Position numbers and translations under genes: made by a program. Of a stretch of 5,514 bases of DNA, positions 1 through 4,444 are shown piece after piece (positions within the stretch are counted from its first letter, which is position 1; each line of letters begins with the position of its first letter). This DNA is from an uncultured Chloroflexaceae bacterium (GTDB lineage: Bacteria > Chloroflexota > Chloroflexia > Chloroflexales > Chloroflexaceae). The stretch lies in assembly GCA_937141995.1 (NCBI GenBank), contig CAKZQX010000552.1:1-5514 (forward strand). The letters run 5' to 3'. The notes beneath the pieces were generated by a model. The model worked only from the letters and a program-made list of their open reading frames with translations. It did no database searches and was not told where the DNA came from.

Positions 1-432
1 GTGGGTCAGTGCGGCCTGAACTTGACAGCGCGCAATGACCTCCCTGATCGTTGGGAAGATGCCGATGGGCGCGGCACGCATTGCCGCCCCACTCTTGTCG
101 CTCGCCGGGTTGATGCGCCGGAGAAAGTCATGCCCATCCTGCACCGTCAGCAGGAAGTCGTAAAACCGCTGGGCATAGCCCGGGCGTGGGTCGCGCTGGA
201 ATGCCTGCACAAACCGCGCCGCCAGATGCTCCGGCGTCCAGGGATCGTCCGCCACGATTGCCTCGGCGATGGCGAGACTCATCTGGGTGTCGTCGGTATA
301 CTGGCCGGGGCGCAGGTTGTGGCGCGGGTGCCGGCGGTAGCCGGACAGGTCGTTATATTGCCGGACAAAAGCGCCGGGTGCGTATTCAAACCCCGCGCCG
401 TAGGCATCGCCAATGGCTAACTCGATGAGCAT
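1..432 (-). CDS. ADP-ribosylglycohydrolase family protein, N-terminal part (runs off the left edge)
   Basis: The reverse strand reads an uninterrupted 144-residue N-terminal segment starting MLIELAIGDAYGAGFE. Enzymes of the ADP-ribosylglycohydrolase (ARH/DraG) family remove ADP-ribose from proteins or small molecules using a binuclear Mg centre. Visible family marks are GDAYGAGFE at residues 8-16, the metal-binding YTDDTQMSLA at 45-54 (T46, D47, D48), and a later block SDKSGAAMRAAPIG at 111-124, which corresponds to the usual S-x-GNGAxMR-x-xP-x-G motif. The C-terminal part, with the second metal-ligand motif, lies outside the window. The ATG at 432-430 is chosen because an in-frame TGA stands six codons upstream and the family motif begins almost at once; the Shine-Dalgarno is weak (GAGA). 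The gene is transcribed away from the feo operon, and a role in iron uptake is not suggested. Family assignment is confident; the substrate is unknown. Confidence 0.9.
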   Translation of the reverse strand, partial: MLIELAIGDAYGAGFEYAPGAFVRQYNDLSGYRRHPRHNLRPGQYTDDTQMSLAIAEAIVADDPWTPEHLAARFVQAFQRDPRPGYAQRFYDFLLTVQDGHDFLRRINPASDKSGAAMRAAPIGIFPTIREVIARCQVQAALTH

Positions 433-528
433 TGGGCATTTCTCAATTCATACGCGCTACGCAGTGCAACCAATCTCTGGCCTGGTGCCAGACTCGAACG
501 CTGTCTGCACCTGCGGCAGCATGGTACT

Positions 529-594
529 TGTTCTATTTTTTTCAGGAAAATCCGGCTCTGCAAGCCGGATTTTCCTGAAAAAGCGTGTTCTATT
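529..594. repeat. Perfect 20-bp palindrome flanked by 9-bp direct repeats (possible miniature element)
   Basis: Bases 538-557 are the exact reverse complement of 563-582, with a 5-base loop (CTGCA). The arm runs TTTTTCAGGAAAATCCGGCT. The nonamer TGTTCTATT occurs at 529-537 immediately left of the palindrome and again at 586-594, three bases (GCG) after it. That arrangement resembles a target-site duplication around a small inverted-repeat element of about 48 bp. The hairpin is followed by A-rich rather than T-rich sequence on both strands, so it does not read as a classic intrinsic terminator in either direction. It lies about 100-160 bases upstream of the reverse-strand gene, so it could also act as an RNA hairpin in that leader. 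Copy number elsewhere in the genome is unknown. Confidence 0.6.
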
Positions 595-667
595 CCGCCC
601 TGTCGGAGGTGATATCCACTACACAAAAGAGCGACTACGTACGTTGTGTCACATAACGCCGGCATTA

Positions 668-735
668 GCTTGCGCAAAGGTGCAAAGCCACGAAAGATAT
701 ACAGTTCTTTGCGACCTGTGCGGCTTTGCGTGAGC
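668..735. repeat. Imperfect inverted repeat with 9-nt internal periodicity
   Basis: The left arm (668-696) and the reverse complement of the right arm (707-735) match at 20 of 29 positions around a 10-base spacer. Within each arm the hexamer GCAAAG or a variant recurs every 8-9 bases: GCAAAG at 674-679, GCAAAG at 682-687 and CGAAAG at 691-696, mirrored by CTTTGCG at 707-713, TGTGCGG at 717-723 and TTTGCG at 725-730. This looks like a dispersed intergenic repeat unit able to fold into a long hairpin. Similar GCAAAG-type repeats occur, to my recollection, between genes in many environmental bacterial genomes; I cannot confirm that here. Confidence 0.5.
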
Positions 736-878
736 GAACGTGAAAGCTACTGCCGTTAAGCATACACGAGCCGGGTGCGCCGTGCAAGAGCAGTCCGGTC
801 CTGATTGCCTCGGTTGTCCCATTACTACTAATAGTTGTGCAACTTCCACCCCAAAAGTTCTGGTCTGCCATAAGACTA

Positions 879-887
879 TGCTATAAT
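879..887 (+). promoter_or_regulatory. Extended -10 promoter element, possible distal feo promoter
   Basis: The sequence TG-C-TATAAT (879-887) is a perfect extended -10 element. No good -35 hexamer sits 16-18 bases upstream (best is TTCTGG), which is tolerated in extended -10 promoters. Transcription would begin near 894 and run toward feoA with a leader of roughly 375 nt, or give a short untranslated RNA. The DtxR-like box at 889-907 would cover the start point. Confidence 0.45.
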
Positions 888-888
888 C

Positions 889-907
889 GCCGGTAAGCCT
901 TAACGTC
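889..907 (+). promoter_or_regulatory. DtxR/IdeR-like iron-box candidate at the distal promoter
   Basis: Aligned to the recalled DtxR/IdeR consensus TWAGGTWAGSCTWACCTWA, this 19-mer matches at 13 positions. The central run GGTAAGCCTTA (892-902) matches all 11 consensus positions. It begins two bases after the TATAAT and would overlap the transcription start, a typical repressor position. It shares the octamer GTAAGCCT with the second candidate at 1098-1116. The binding protein is inferred; none is encoded in the window. Confidence 0.4.
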
Positions 908-1085
908 ACTCCCTCCTCTGTCCGCCTCAATGATGAGAGACGTACGTGCCGGGTATGCTACCCAGTGGTGCGCGTTGTATGGCGTGTTGCTGCGGTTGCA
1001 CAAGCATTGACGGCATCTTTACCAGGTTTCGCATTCGTTCTTGCTTCGAAGCATTGTTAGCATCTATACATTTAAGTGCTTCTTA

Positions 1086-1114
1086 TTGACAAACAACTGG
1101 TGTAAGCCTATACT
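1086..1114 (+). promoter_or_regulatory. Main sigma-70-type promoter of the feo operon
   Basis: A perfect -35 hexamer TTGACA (1086-1091) and a -10 TATACT (1109-1114; five of six consensus bases) are separated by exactly 17 bases. Transcription should begin near 1121, leaving a leader of about 150 nt before the feoA GTG. It is the best promoter match in the window and points to feoA. The dyad at 1095-1124 covers its spacer, -10 and start point. Confidence 0.75.
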
Positions 1115-1124
1115 AACACCAGTT
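1095..1124. promoter_or_regulatory. Operator-like dyad overlapping the feo promoter
   Basis: AACTGGTGT (1095-1103) and its exact complement ACACCAGTT (1116-1124) flank a 12-base spacer. The dyad covers most of the -35/-10 spacer, the -10 and the probable start site, so most of it would not be transcribed and it fits a protein-binding operator better than an RNA hairpin. Inside it, 1098-1116 matches the recalled DtxR/IdeR consensus at 14 of 19 positions (core GTAAGCCTA). The box centre (1107) and the dyad centre (1109.5) do not coincide, so either the protein is not DtxR-like or two signals overlap. Confidence 0.55.
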
Positions 1125-1271
1125 ATCAGGGTTTACTTTGTCGCACTTGTTTATCAGGTTGCCCTTATGCAACGGTTGTGTCTTGAGGCACACCTTAAGC
1201 CGTTCCAGTAGCTATCGTGCTTGGAAGGCCGGTTGCGCCAACACCCCGTCGTCGGTGGGGAGGAGAAACCA
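1121..1271 (+). promoter_or_regulatory. Untranslated leader of the feo mRNA with small hairpins
   Basis: The leader can form GTTGC-ccttat-GCAAC (1158-1173), a 7-bp stem with one G-U pair at 1182-1199 (CTTGAGG/CCTTAAG, loop CACA), and CCCC/GGGG (1244-1247 with 1257-1260), which would touch the feoA Shine-Dalgarno. TTATCAGG occurs twice (1123-1130, 1151-1158). A 14-codon open frame starts with ATG at 1167 and stops with TAG at 1209-1211, but it has only a weak ribosome site. No known riboswitch class is recognised. Confidence 0.3.
1259..1265 (+). promoter_or_regulatory. Shine-Dalgarno deciding the feoA start
   Basis: GGAGGAG sits six bases before GTG at 1272-1274. This selects the GTG over the upstream in-frame TTG at 1221, which would add 17 residues that do not resemble FeoA, and over the internal ATG at 1293. 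Confidence 0.75.
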
Positions 1272-1520
1272 GTGAGTTCAACCACACAGCAGATGACCCT
1301 GGATCAGGTGCCTGTGGGTAAACCGGTTACGGTTGTGCGGGTTGGTGGTGAAAAGGTGACCCGACGGCGCTTGCTGGATATGGGCCTGGTATCGGGTGAG
1401 ACGGTGATTGTTCAGGGGGTTGCGCCACTGGGTGATCCCATCAATATCCTGGTGAAGAGCTATAGTCTCGCGCTACGCAAACGCGAAGCGTGTCAGATCA
1501 CGGTTGAGGTGCAGGTATGA
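1272..1520 (+). CDS. feoA: FeoA, ferrous iron transport accessory protein
   Basis: This 82-residue protein is a single SH3-like FeoA domain, the usual length for stand-alone FeoA. FeoA is a small cytosolic protein thought to bind FeoB and modulate Fe(II) uptake. Family features visible are the N-terminal strand [15 protein letters not shown] (10-24), [17 protein letters not shown] (31-47), the loop APLGDPINI (51-59) and the terminal strands [17 protein letters not shown] (64-80). The start is a GTG placed six bases after GGAGGAG. Its TGA overlaps the ATG of the following GTPase gene by four bases (ATGA), indicating translational coupling. It is the first gene of the operon behind the promoter at 1086-1114. 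Identification is secure from sequence pattern and context. Confidence 0.93.
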   Translation: MSSTTQQMTLDQVPVGKPVTVVRVGGEKVTRRRLLDMGLVSGETVIVQGVAPLGDPINILVKSYSLALRKREACQITVEVQV

Positions 1521-2230
1521 CACAGGAGCGTAACTATACCCCGAATACGGGCGGAGATCGGTCGATTCATCTGGTGGGGCATGTGGGCCGTGTTGTGGGA
1601 TGCTGCCGCGATCTGCTGGGCGGCTGCGTGCGTGCGTTGGCCGGTTCGGGTGGGCACTGTTGTGGGCAGCCTGAAGGTTCGGTCATGGGGTGTACCGGCG
1701 GATCGGTGATCGCGCTGGCCGGCAATCCCAACACGGGCAAGAGTACGATCTTTAACGCATTGACCGGCTCGCATCAGCATGTGGGGAACTGGCCGGGCAA
1801 GACCGTGGAGCAGAAAGCCGGCATCTTGAAGCACGACGGTCAGGAGATCGTTGTGGTCGATCTGCCGGGAACCTACAGCCTGTCGGCCTGCTCGCTGGAA
1901 GAGCAGATTGCCCGCGACTTTATCGTCAAGGCGCATCCCCGCGTGGTCGTAAATGTGCTCGACTCAACTAACCTGGAGCGCAATCTCTACCTGACGGCGC
2001 AAATCCTGGAGATTGGCGTGCCGATGATTATCGTGCTGAATATGCGTGATCTGGCCGAGGCGCGCGGTATCACAATTGATATCCATCGGCTGGCGCAGCA
2101 GTTGTACAACACGCCGGTTATCTCCGTGGCTGCCAGCCGCGAACAGGGTCTCGCCGAACTCAAGCAGACCATTGCCACGTTTATGACGCCCCAGCCGCAG
2201 GTGGCCTGTCGGCTTGATCTGGTTGCCTGA
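1517..2230 (+). CDS. feoB: FeoB N-terminal GTPase domain as a separate protein
   Basis: The 237-residue product holds the cytosolic G domain that in standard FeoB precedes the membrane part in one chain. Motifs in order: P-loop G1 GNPNTGKS (69-76); G2/switch [10 protein letters not shown] (90-98, T96); G3 DLPG (115-118) followed by [18 protein letters not shown]4 NMRD (175-178); and a G5-like segment [10 protein letters not shown] (203-212). It ends at residue 237, just where the FeoB helical domain would begin; that domain is found at the start of the next gene. The first 60 residues form an extension rich in Cys and Gly (C29, C30, C37, C48, C49, C59, plus H18, H22, H47), possibly metal-binding. 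The start overlaps the feoA stop, with GAGG seven bases upstream; an ATG at codon 57 (1685) is an alternative that would remove nearly all of the Cys tail. GTP hydrolysis is expected to gate the transporter, so the product must associate with the membrane half. Confidence 0.9.
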   Translation: MTQERNYTPNTGGDRSIHLVGHVGRVVGCCRDLLGGCVRALAGSGGHCCGQPEGSVMGCTGGSVIALAGNPNTGKSTIFNALTGSHQHVGNWPGKTVEQKAGILKHDGQEIVVVDLPGTYSLSACSLEEQIARDFIVKAHPRVVVNVLDSTNLERNLYLTAQILEIGVPMIIVLNMRDLAEARGITIDIHRLAQQLYNTPVISVAASREQGLAELKQTIATFMTPQPQVACRLDLVA

Positions 2231-2241
2231 GTTCTCCCGGG

Positions 2242-2247
2242 AAGGAG
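2242..2247 (+). promoter_or_regulatory. Shine-Dalgarno for the FeoB membrane-half gene
   Basis: AAGGAG lies ten bases before the ATG at 2258, inside the 27-base gap between the two FeoB halves. A dedicated ribosome site supports a real two-gene arrangement rather than a simple nonsense mutation. It is somewhat far from the ATG but usable; a second in-frame ATG at 2273 is much farther away. Confidence 0.65.
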
Positions 2248-2257
2248 TTGACGCTGT

Positions 2258-3994
2258 ATGTCTACTACGCATATGTCGGTTCCCACGTCCCCTTCCTCGA
2301 TCCGGTACGATCATGCGCTTGAAGCCGAGATTACTCGCCTCAGCACGGCAATTACGCAGGTGTCGGAACTGCGGAGCATGTATCGACCGCGCTGGCTGGC
2401 GATCCAACTGCTGGAGGGTGATGAGCAGTTGCTGGCGGAGGTGCAATCCCTGCCGGCGGCTGAGGCGGTGCTGCGTACGCTCGATGCCAGTAGTGCCCAT
2501 CTCCGGGAACTGTTTGGCGAAGATGTAGATGTGCTGCTGACCGATCAGCGCTACAGTTTTGTCAATAGCCTGGCGCGCGATGTGCTGACCCACCCCGCCG
2601 AACGCCGGCGCACCCTCTCGGAGAAGATTGACCGGGTGGTCACTAACCGCGTGTTGAGCATCCCGATCTTCCTGGCGCTAATGTGGATCGTCTTCAAGGT
2701 GACCACCGATGTGGTCAGTCCGTTTGTGGACTGGATCGATGGGGTGATCACCGGGCCGTTTACCAACTGGGTGGTAGCGCTGGTGGGTGTGGTCGGGCTG
2801 AGTGGCACCTGGTTTGAGAGCCTGCTGGTTGATGGCGTTATCGCCGGGGTGGGCGGGGTGCTGGTCTTTGTGCCGGTCTTGATGTCGCTCTATCTGGCGC
2901 TGGCAATCCTGGAGGACTCCGGCTACATGGCGCGGGCCGCCTTTGTGATGGATCGGCTGATGCATACGCTGGGGCTGCACGGCAAGAGCTTCCTGCCGAT
3001 GATTGTCGGCTTTGGCTGTACCGTTCCGGCGATCTATGCCACGCGTACCCTCGATAATGAGAAGGACCGCATCCTGACCGGGTTGCTGGTTCCCTTTATG
3101 AGTTGTAGCGCACGGCTGCCGGTCTATATTCTCCTGGCGGCGATCTTCTTTCCGGAGCATGCCGGGTTGGTGATCTTCGGACTCTACCTGCTGGGTATTG
3201 TCACGGCGGTTCTGCTGGGGTTTCTGCTCAAGCATACGCTCTTTAAGAGCCAGACGCATGTACCATTTATTATGGAACTGCCGCCATATCGGGTACCGAC
3301 CCTCAAGGCGATCTGGAAGCAGATGTGGGAGCGCACCGCTTCCTTTGTGCAAAAAGCCTGGACGGTCATTATGGTTGCCAGCGTAGTGCTCTGGTTCCTG
3401 ATGGCAATTCCGCTGCGTGGCTCCGGCACCTTTGCCAATACCGAACTGGACAATAGCGCCTTTGCCATGGTTTCACGGAGCATCGCGCCGGTTTTCGCGC
3501 CGCTGGGGTTTGGCAACTGGGAAGCTACTGGTTCGTTAGTGACCGGGTTTGTGGCGAAAGAGGTGATTATTAGCACCACTGCGCAGATCTATGCGATGGA
3601 TGCTGCCGCAGTCGAAACCGAGGCAGCAACCTTTGCGGGCGAACTGGCGGCGATTGCCACCAGTTTTGTTGATGCAACGGTGGAAACGCTCAAGGCGATC
3701 CCACTAATTATCGGCATTAATCTCTTTCCGGAGGAAGCCGAAGCCGAGCCGTCCAGTCTAATGATTGCCATGCGTGACAACTTTGCGGCTTCCAGCGGCG
3801 GGCATGGCGCGCTGGCGGCGCTGGCGTTTATGGTGTTTGTCCTGCTCTACACGCCCTGCATGGTGGCGACGGCGGCGGCGCGGCATGAGTTTGGGAATAA
3901 GTGGATGTGGGTCAGCATCGTGGGGCAACTGGTTTTGGCCTGGGTTGCGGCGCTGGTTGTGTTCCAGGGTGGTCTGCTGCTGGGATTGGGGTAA
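2258..3994 (+). CDS. feoB: FeoB helical and membrane (Fe(II) permease) domain as a separate protein
   Basis: The 578-residue product carries everything in FeoB after the G domain. Residues about 14-130 match the cytosolic helical linker (RYDHALEAEI at 16-25, PRWLAIQLLEGDE at 44-56, EKIDRVVTNRVLSIPIF at 122-138). A polytopic membrane region follows, with hydrophobic segments around 131-149, 166-186, 192-217, 269-297, 302-325, 364-384, 466-487, 515-537 and 548-571. Two Gate-type regions are intact: GFGCTVPAIYATR (251-263, C254), PFMSCSARLPVY (279-290, C283), GFVAKEVIIST (430-440) and YTPCMVATAAARHEFG (531-546, C534). These include the cysteines conserved in FeoB. It should be the inner-membrane Fe(II) channel, driven by the GTPase encoded just upstream. 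It is in the same frame as that gene but separated by two TGA codons (2228, 2249). No sign of decay is visible. Confidence 0.92.
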   Translation: MSTTHMSVPTSPSSIRYDHALEAEITRLSTAITQVSELRSMYRPRWLAIQLLEGDEQLLAEVQSLPAAEAVLRTLDASSAHLRELFGEDVDVLLTDQRYSFVNSLARDVLTHPAERRRTLSEKIDRVVTNRVLSIPIFLALMWIVFKVTTDVVSPFVDWIDGVITGPFTNWVVALVGVVGLSGTWFESLLVDGVIAGVGGVLVFVPVLMSLYLALAILEDSGYMARAAFVMDRLMHTLGLHGKSFLPMIVGFGCTVPAIYATRTLDNEKDRILTGLLVPFMSCSARLPVYILLAAIFFPEHAGLVIFGLYLLGIVTAVLLGFLLKHTLFKSQTHVPFIMELPPYRVPTLKAIWKQMWERTASFVQKAWTVIMVASVVLWFLMAIPLRGSGTFANTELDNSAFAMVSRSIAPVFAPLGFGNWEATGSLVTGFVAKEVIISTTAQIYAMDAAAVETEAATFAGELAAIATSFVDATVETLKAIPLIIGINLFPEEAEAEPSSLMIAMRDNFAASSGGHGALAALAFMVFVLLYTPCMVATAAARHEFGNKWMWVSIVGQLVLAWVAALVVFQGGLLLGLG

Positions 3995-4016
3995 CGGGAG
4001 AAGCGGAGAAATCGTT

Positions 4017-4295
4017 ATGCTGCAACAGGTGTTACGCGAATTTGAGCATGCCCGGGAGCCGCTCAATCTGCGGGATCTGGCGCATAAACTGGGCGTTGAG
4101 CGCAGCGCCCTGGAGGGCATGATCGACTACTGGATTCGCAAGGGGCGGCTCAAGGACGATAGTGCGCAGACGGTCTGCAGCAGTTGCGGCAGCGGCTCCG
4201 CGTGCGGGAGTGAGCCGCAGGGTTGCCCCTTCGTCGGCAAGATGCCGCGCACTATCTCGCTGGTGACACCGGACGAGGCACCAGTCTCCAGGTAG
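4017..4295 (+). CDS. feoC: FeoC-like small winged-helix protein with a four-cysteine motif
   Basis: The 92-residue protein begins 22 bases after the FeoB membrane-half stop, with GGAG eight bases before the ATG. Residues 1-48 form a winged-helix fold typical of the FeoC/HTH family (PLNLRDLAHKLGVERSALEGMIDYWIRKGRLK spans 15-46). Four cysteines follow at 54, 57, 63 and 70, spaced C-x2-C-x5-C-x6-C. Enterobacterial FeoC has four cysteines in a similar place but with a different spacing (C-x4-C-x2-C-x6-C as I recall), and that of Klebsiella binds an Fe-S cluster. Its role is debated: it may protect FeoB from proteolysis or sense iron or oxygen. The tail after residue 75 is short and unremarkable. 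As the last gene of the operon it fits the classic feoABC order. Confidence 0.87.
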   Translation: MLQQVLREFEHAREPLNLRDLAHKLGVERSALEGMIDYWIRKGRLKDDSAQTVCSSCGSGSACGSEPQGCPFVGKMPRTISLVTPDEAPVSR

Positions 4296-4336
4296 TGCCA
4301 CCTTGTGAATGTTGCGTAATTAGTGCGGATATGGAG

Positions 4337-4357
4337 TGCGGCAGCCATGCTGCCGCA
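4337..4357 (+). terminator. GC-rich hairpin after feoC, possible terminator
   Basis: A perfect 9-bp stem TGCGGCAGC/GCTGCCGCA with loop CAT lies 42 bases after the feoC stop. It is followed only by TCTGTTT, a weak T-tract, so termination may be partial and read-through into the radical SAM gene possible. Confidence 0.45.
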
Positions 4358-4390
4358 TCTGTTTGCCGAGGCAGTGTAACAATATCGCAA

Positions 4391-4418
4391 CTCTGTGTTT
4401 CTCCGTGCTTTCTGTGGC
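4391..4418 (+). repeat. Short 9-nt periodic intergenic repeat fragment
   Basis: Three related units follow each other: CTCTGTGTT (4391-4399), TCTCCGTGC (4400-4408) and TTTCTGTGG (4409-4417). The 9-base period and T/C-GTG core resemble the right arm of the element at 707-735. It is followed by GGCAAAAA twice (4416-4423, 4429-4436). Sequences of this CTCTGTG type recur, from memory, between genes in many environmental bacterial genomes. It lies directly upstream of the radical SAM start codon. Confidence 0.35.
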
Positions 4419-4444
4419 AAAAATCCCCGGCAAAAAGAGGAAAG

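Larger units (their letters stand above)
433..1271. other. Long intergenic region between the ADP-ribosylglycohydrolase gene and feoA
   Basis: No open frame here has recognisable protein motifs or a good ribosome site, so I read all 839 bases as non-coding. It contains, in order: a 6-bp hairpin (TCTGGC/GCCAGA, 476-492), the palindrome with direct repeats at 529-594, the periodic inverted repeat at 668-735, an extended -10 element at 879-887 followed by a DtxR-like box, a small hairpin GGGTA-tgc-TACCC (951-963), a 12-bp palindrome TGCTTCGAAGCA (1042-1053), the main feo promoter and operator (1086-1124), and a leader of about 150 nt. I could not identify a convincing promoter for the reverse-strand gene. 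Confidence 0.75.

Noticed and set aside
1..420. Open + strand frame of 139 codons at the left edge
   Set aside because: It is the antisense of the ADP-ribosylglycohydrolase frame, which carries clear family motifs; the + product has none.
476..510. tRNA-like GTTCGAGTC on the - strand near a CCA
   Set aside because: The flanking bases do not form a 5-bp T-stem with a 7-base loop, and no acceptor or anticodon arms fit.
538..582. Intrinsic terminator
   Set aside because: The stem is strong, but on both strands the bases after it are A-rich, not a T-tract.
413..733. A + strand frame of 106 codons
   Set aside because: It reads through the perfect palindrome and repeats, and its product is low in recognisable features.
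649..930. Overlapping - strand frames of 93 and 68 codons in the intergenic region
   Set aside because: The products show no recognisable motif, have no good ribosome site and run across the periodic repeat and a promoter element.
1221..1271. FeoA start at the upstream TTG
   Set aside because: It would place GGAGGAG inside the gene and add 17 residues unlike FeoA.
2228..2258. FeoB split as a simple frameshift
   Set aside because: The two halves are in the same frame; the separation is two TGA codons plus a new ribosome site and ATG, so no indel is needed.
1964..3579. Several long - strand frames opposite the FeoB genes
   Set aside because: They are antisense shadows in GC-biased coding DNA; the + strand proteins have full family motifs.
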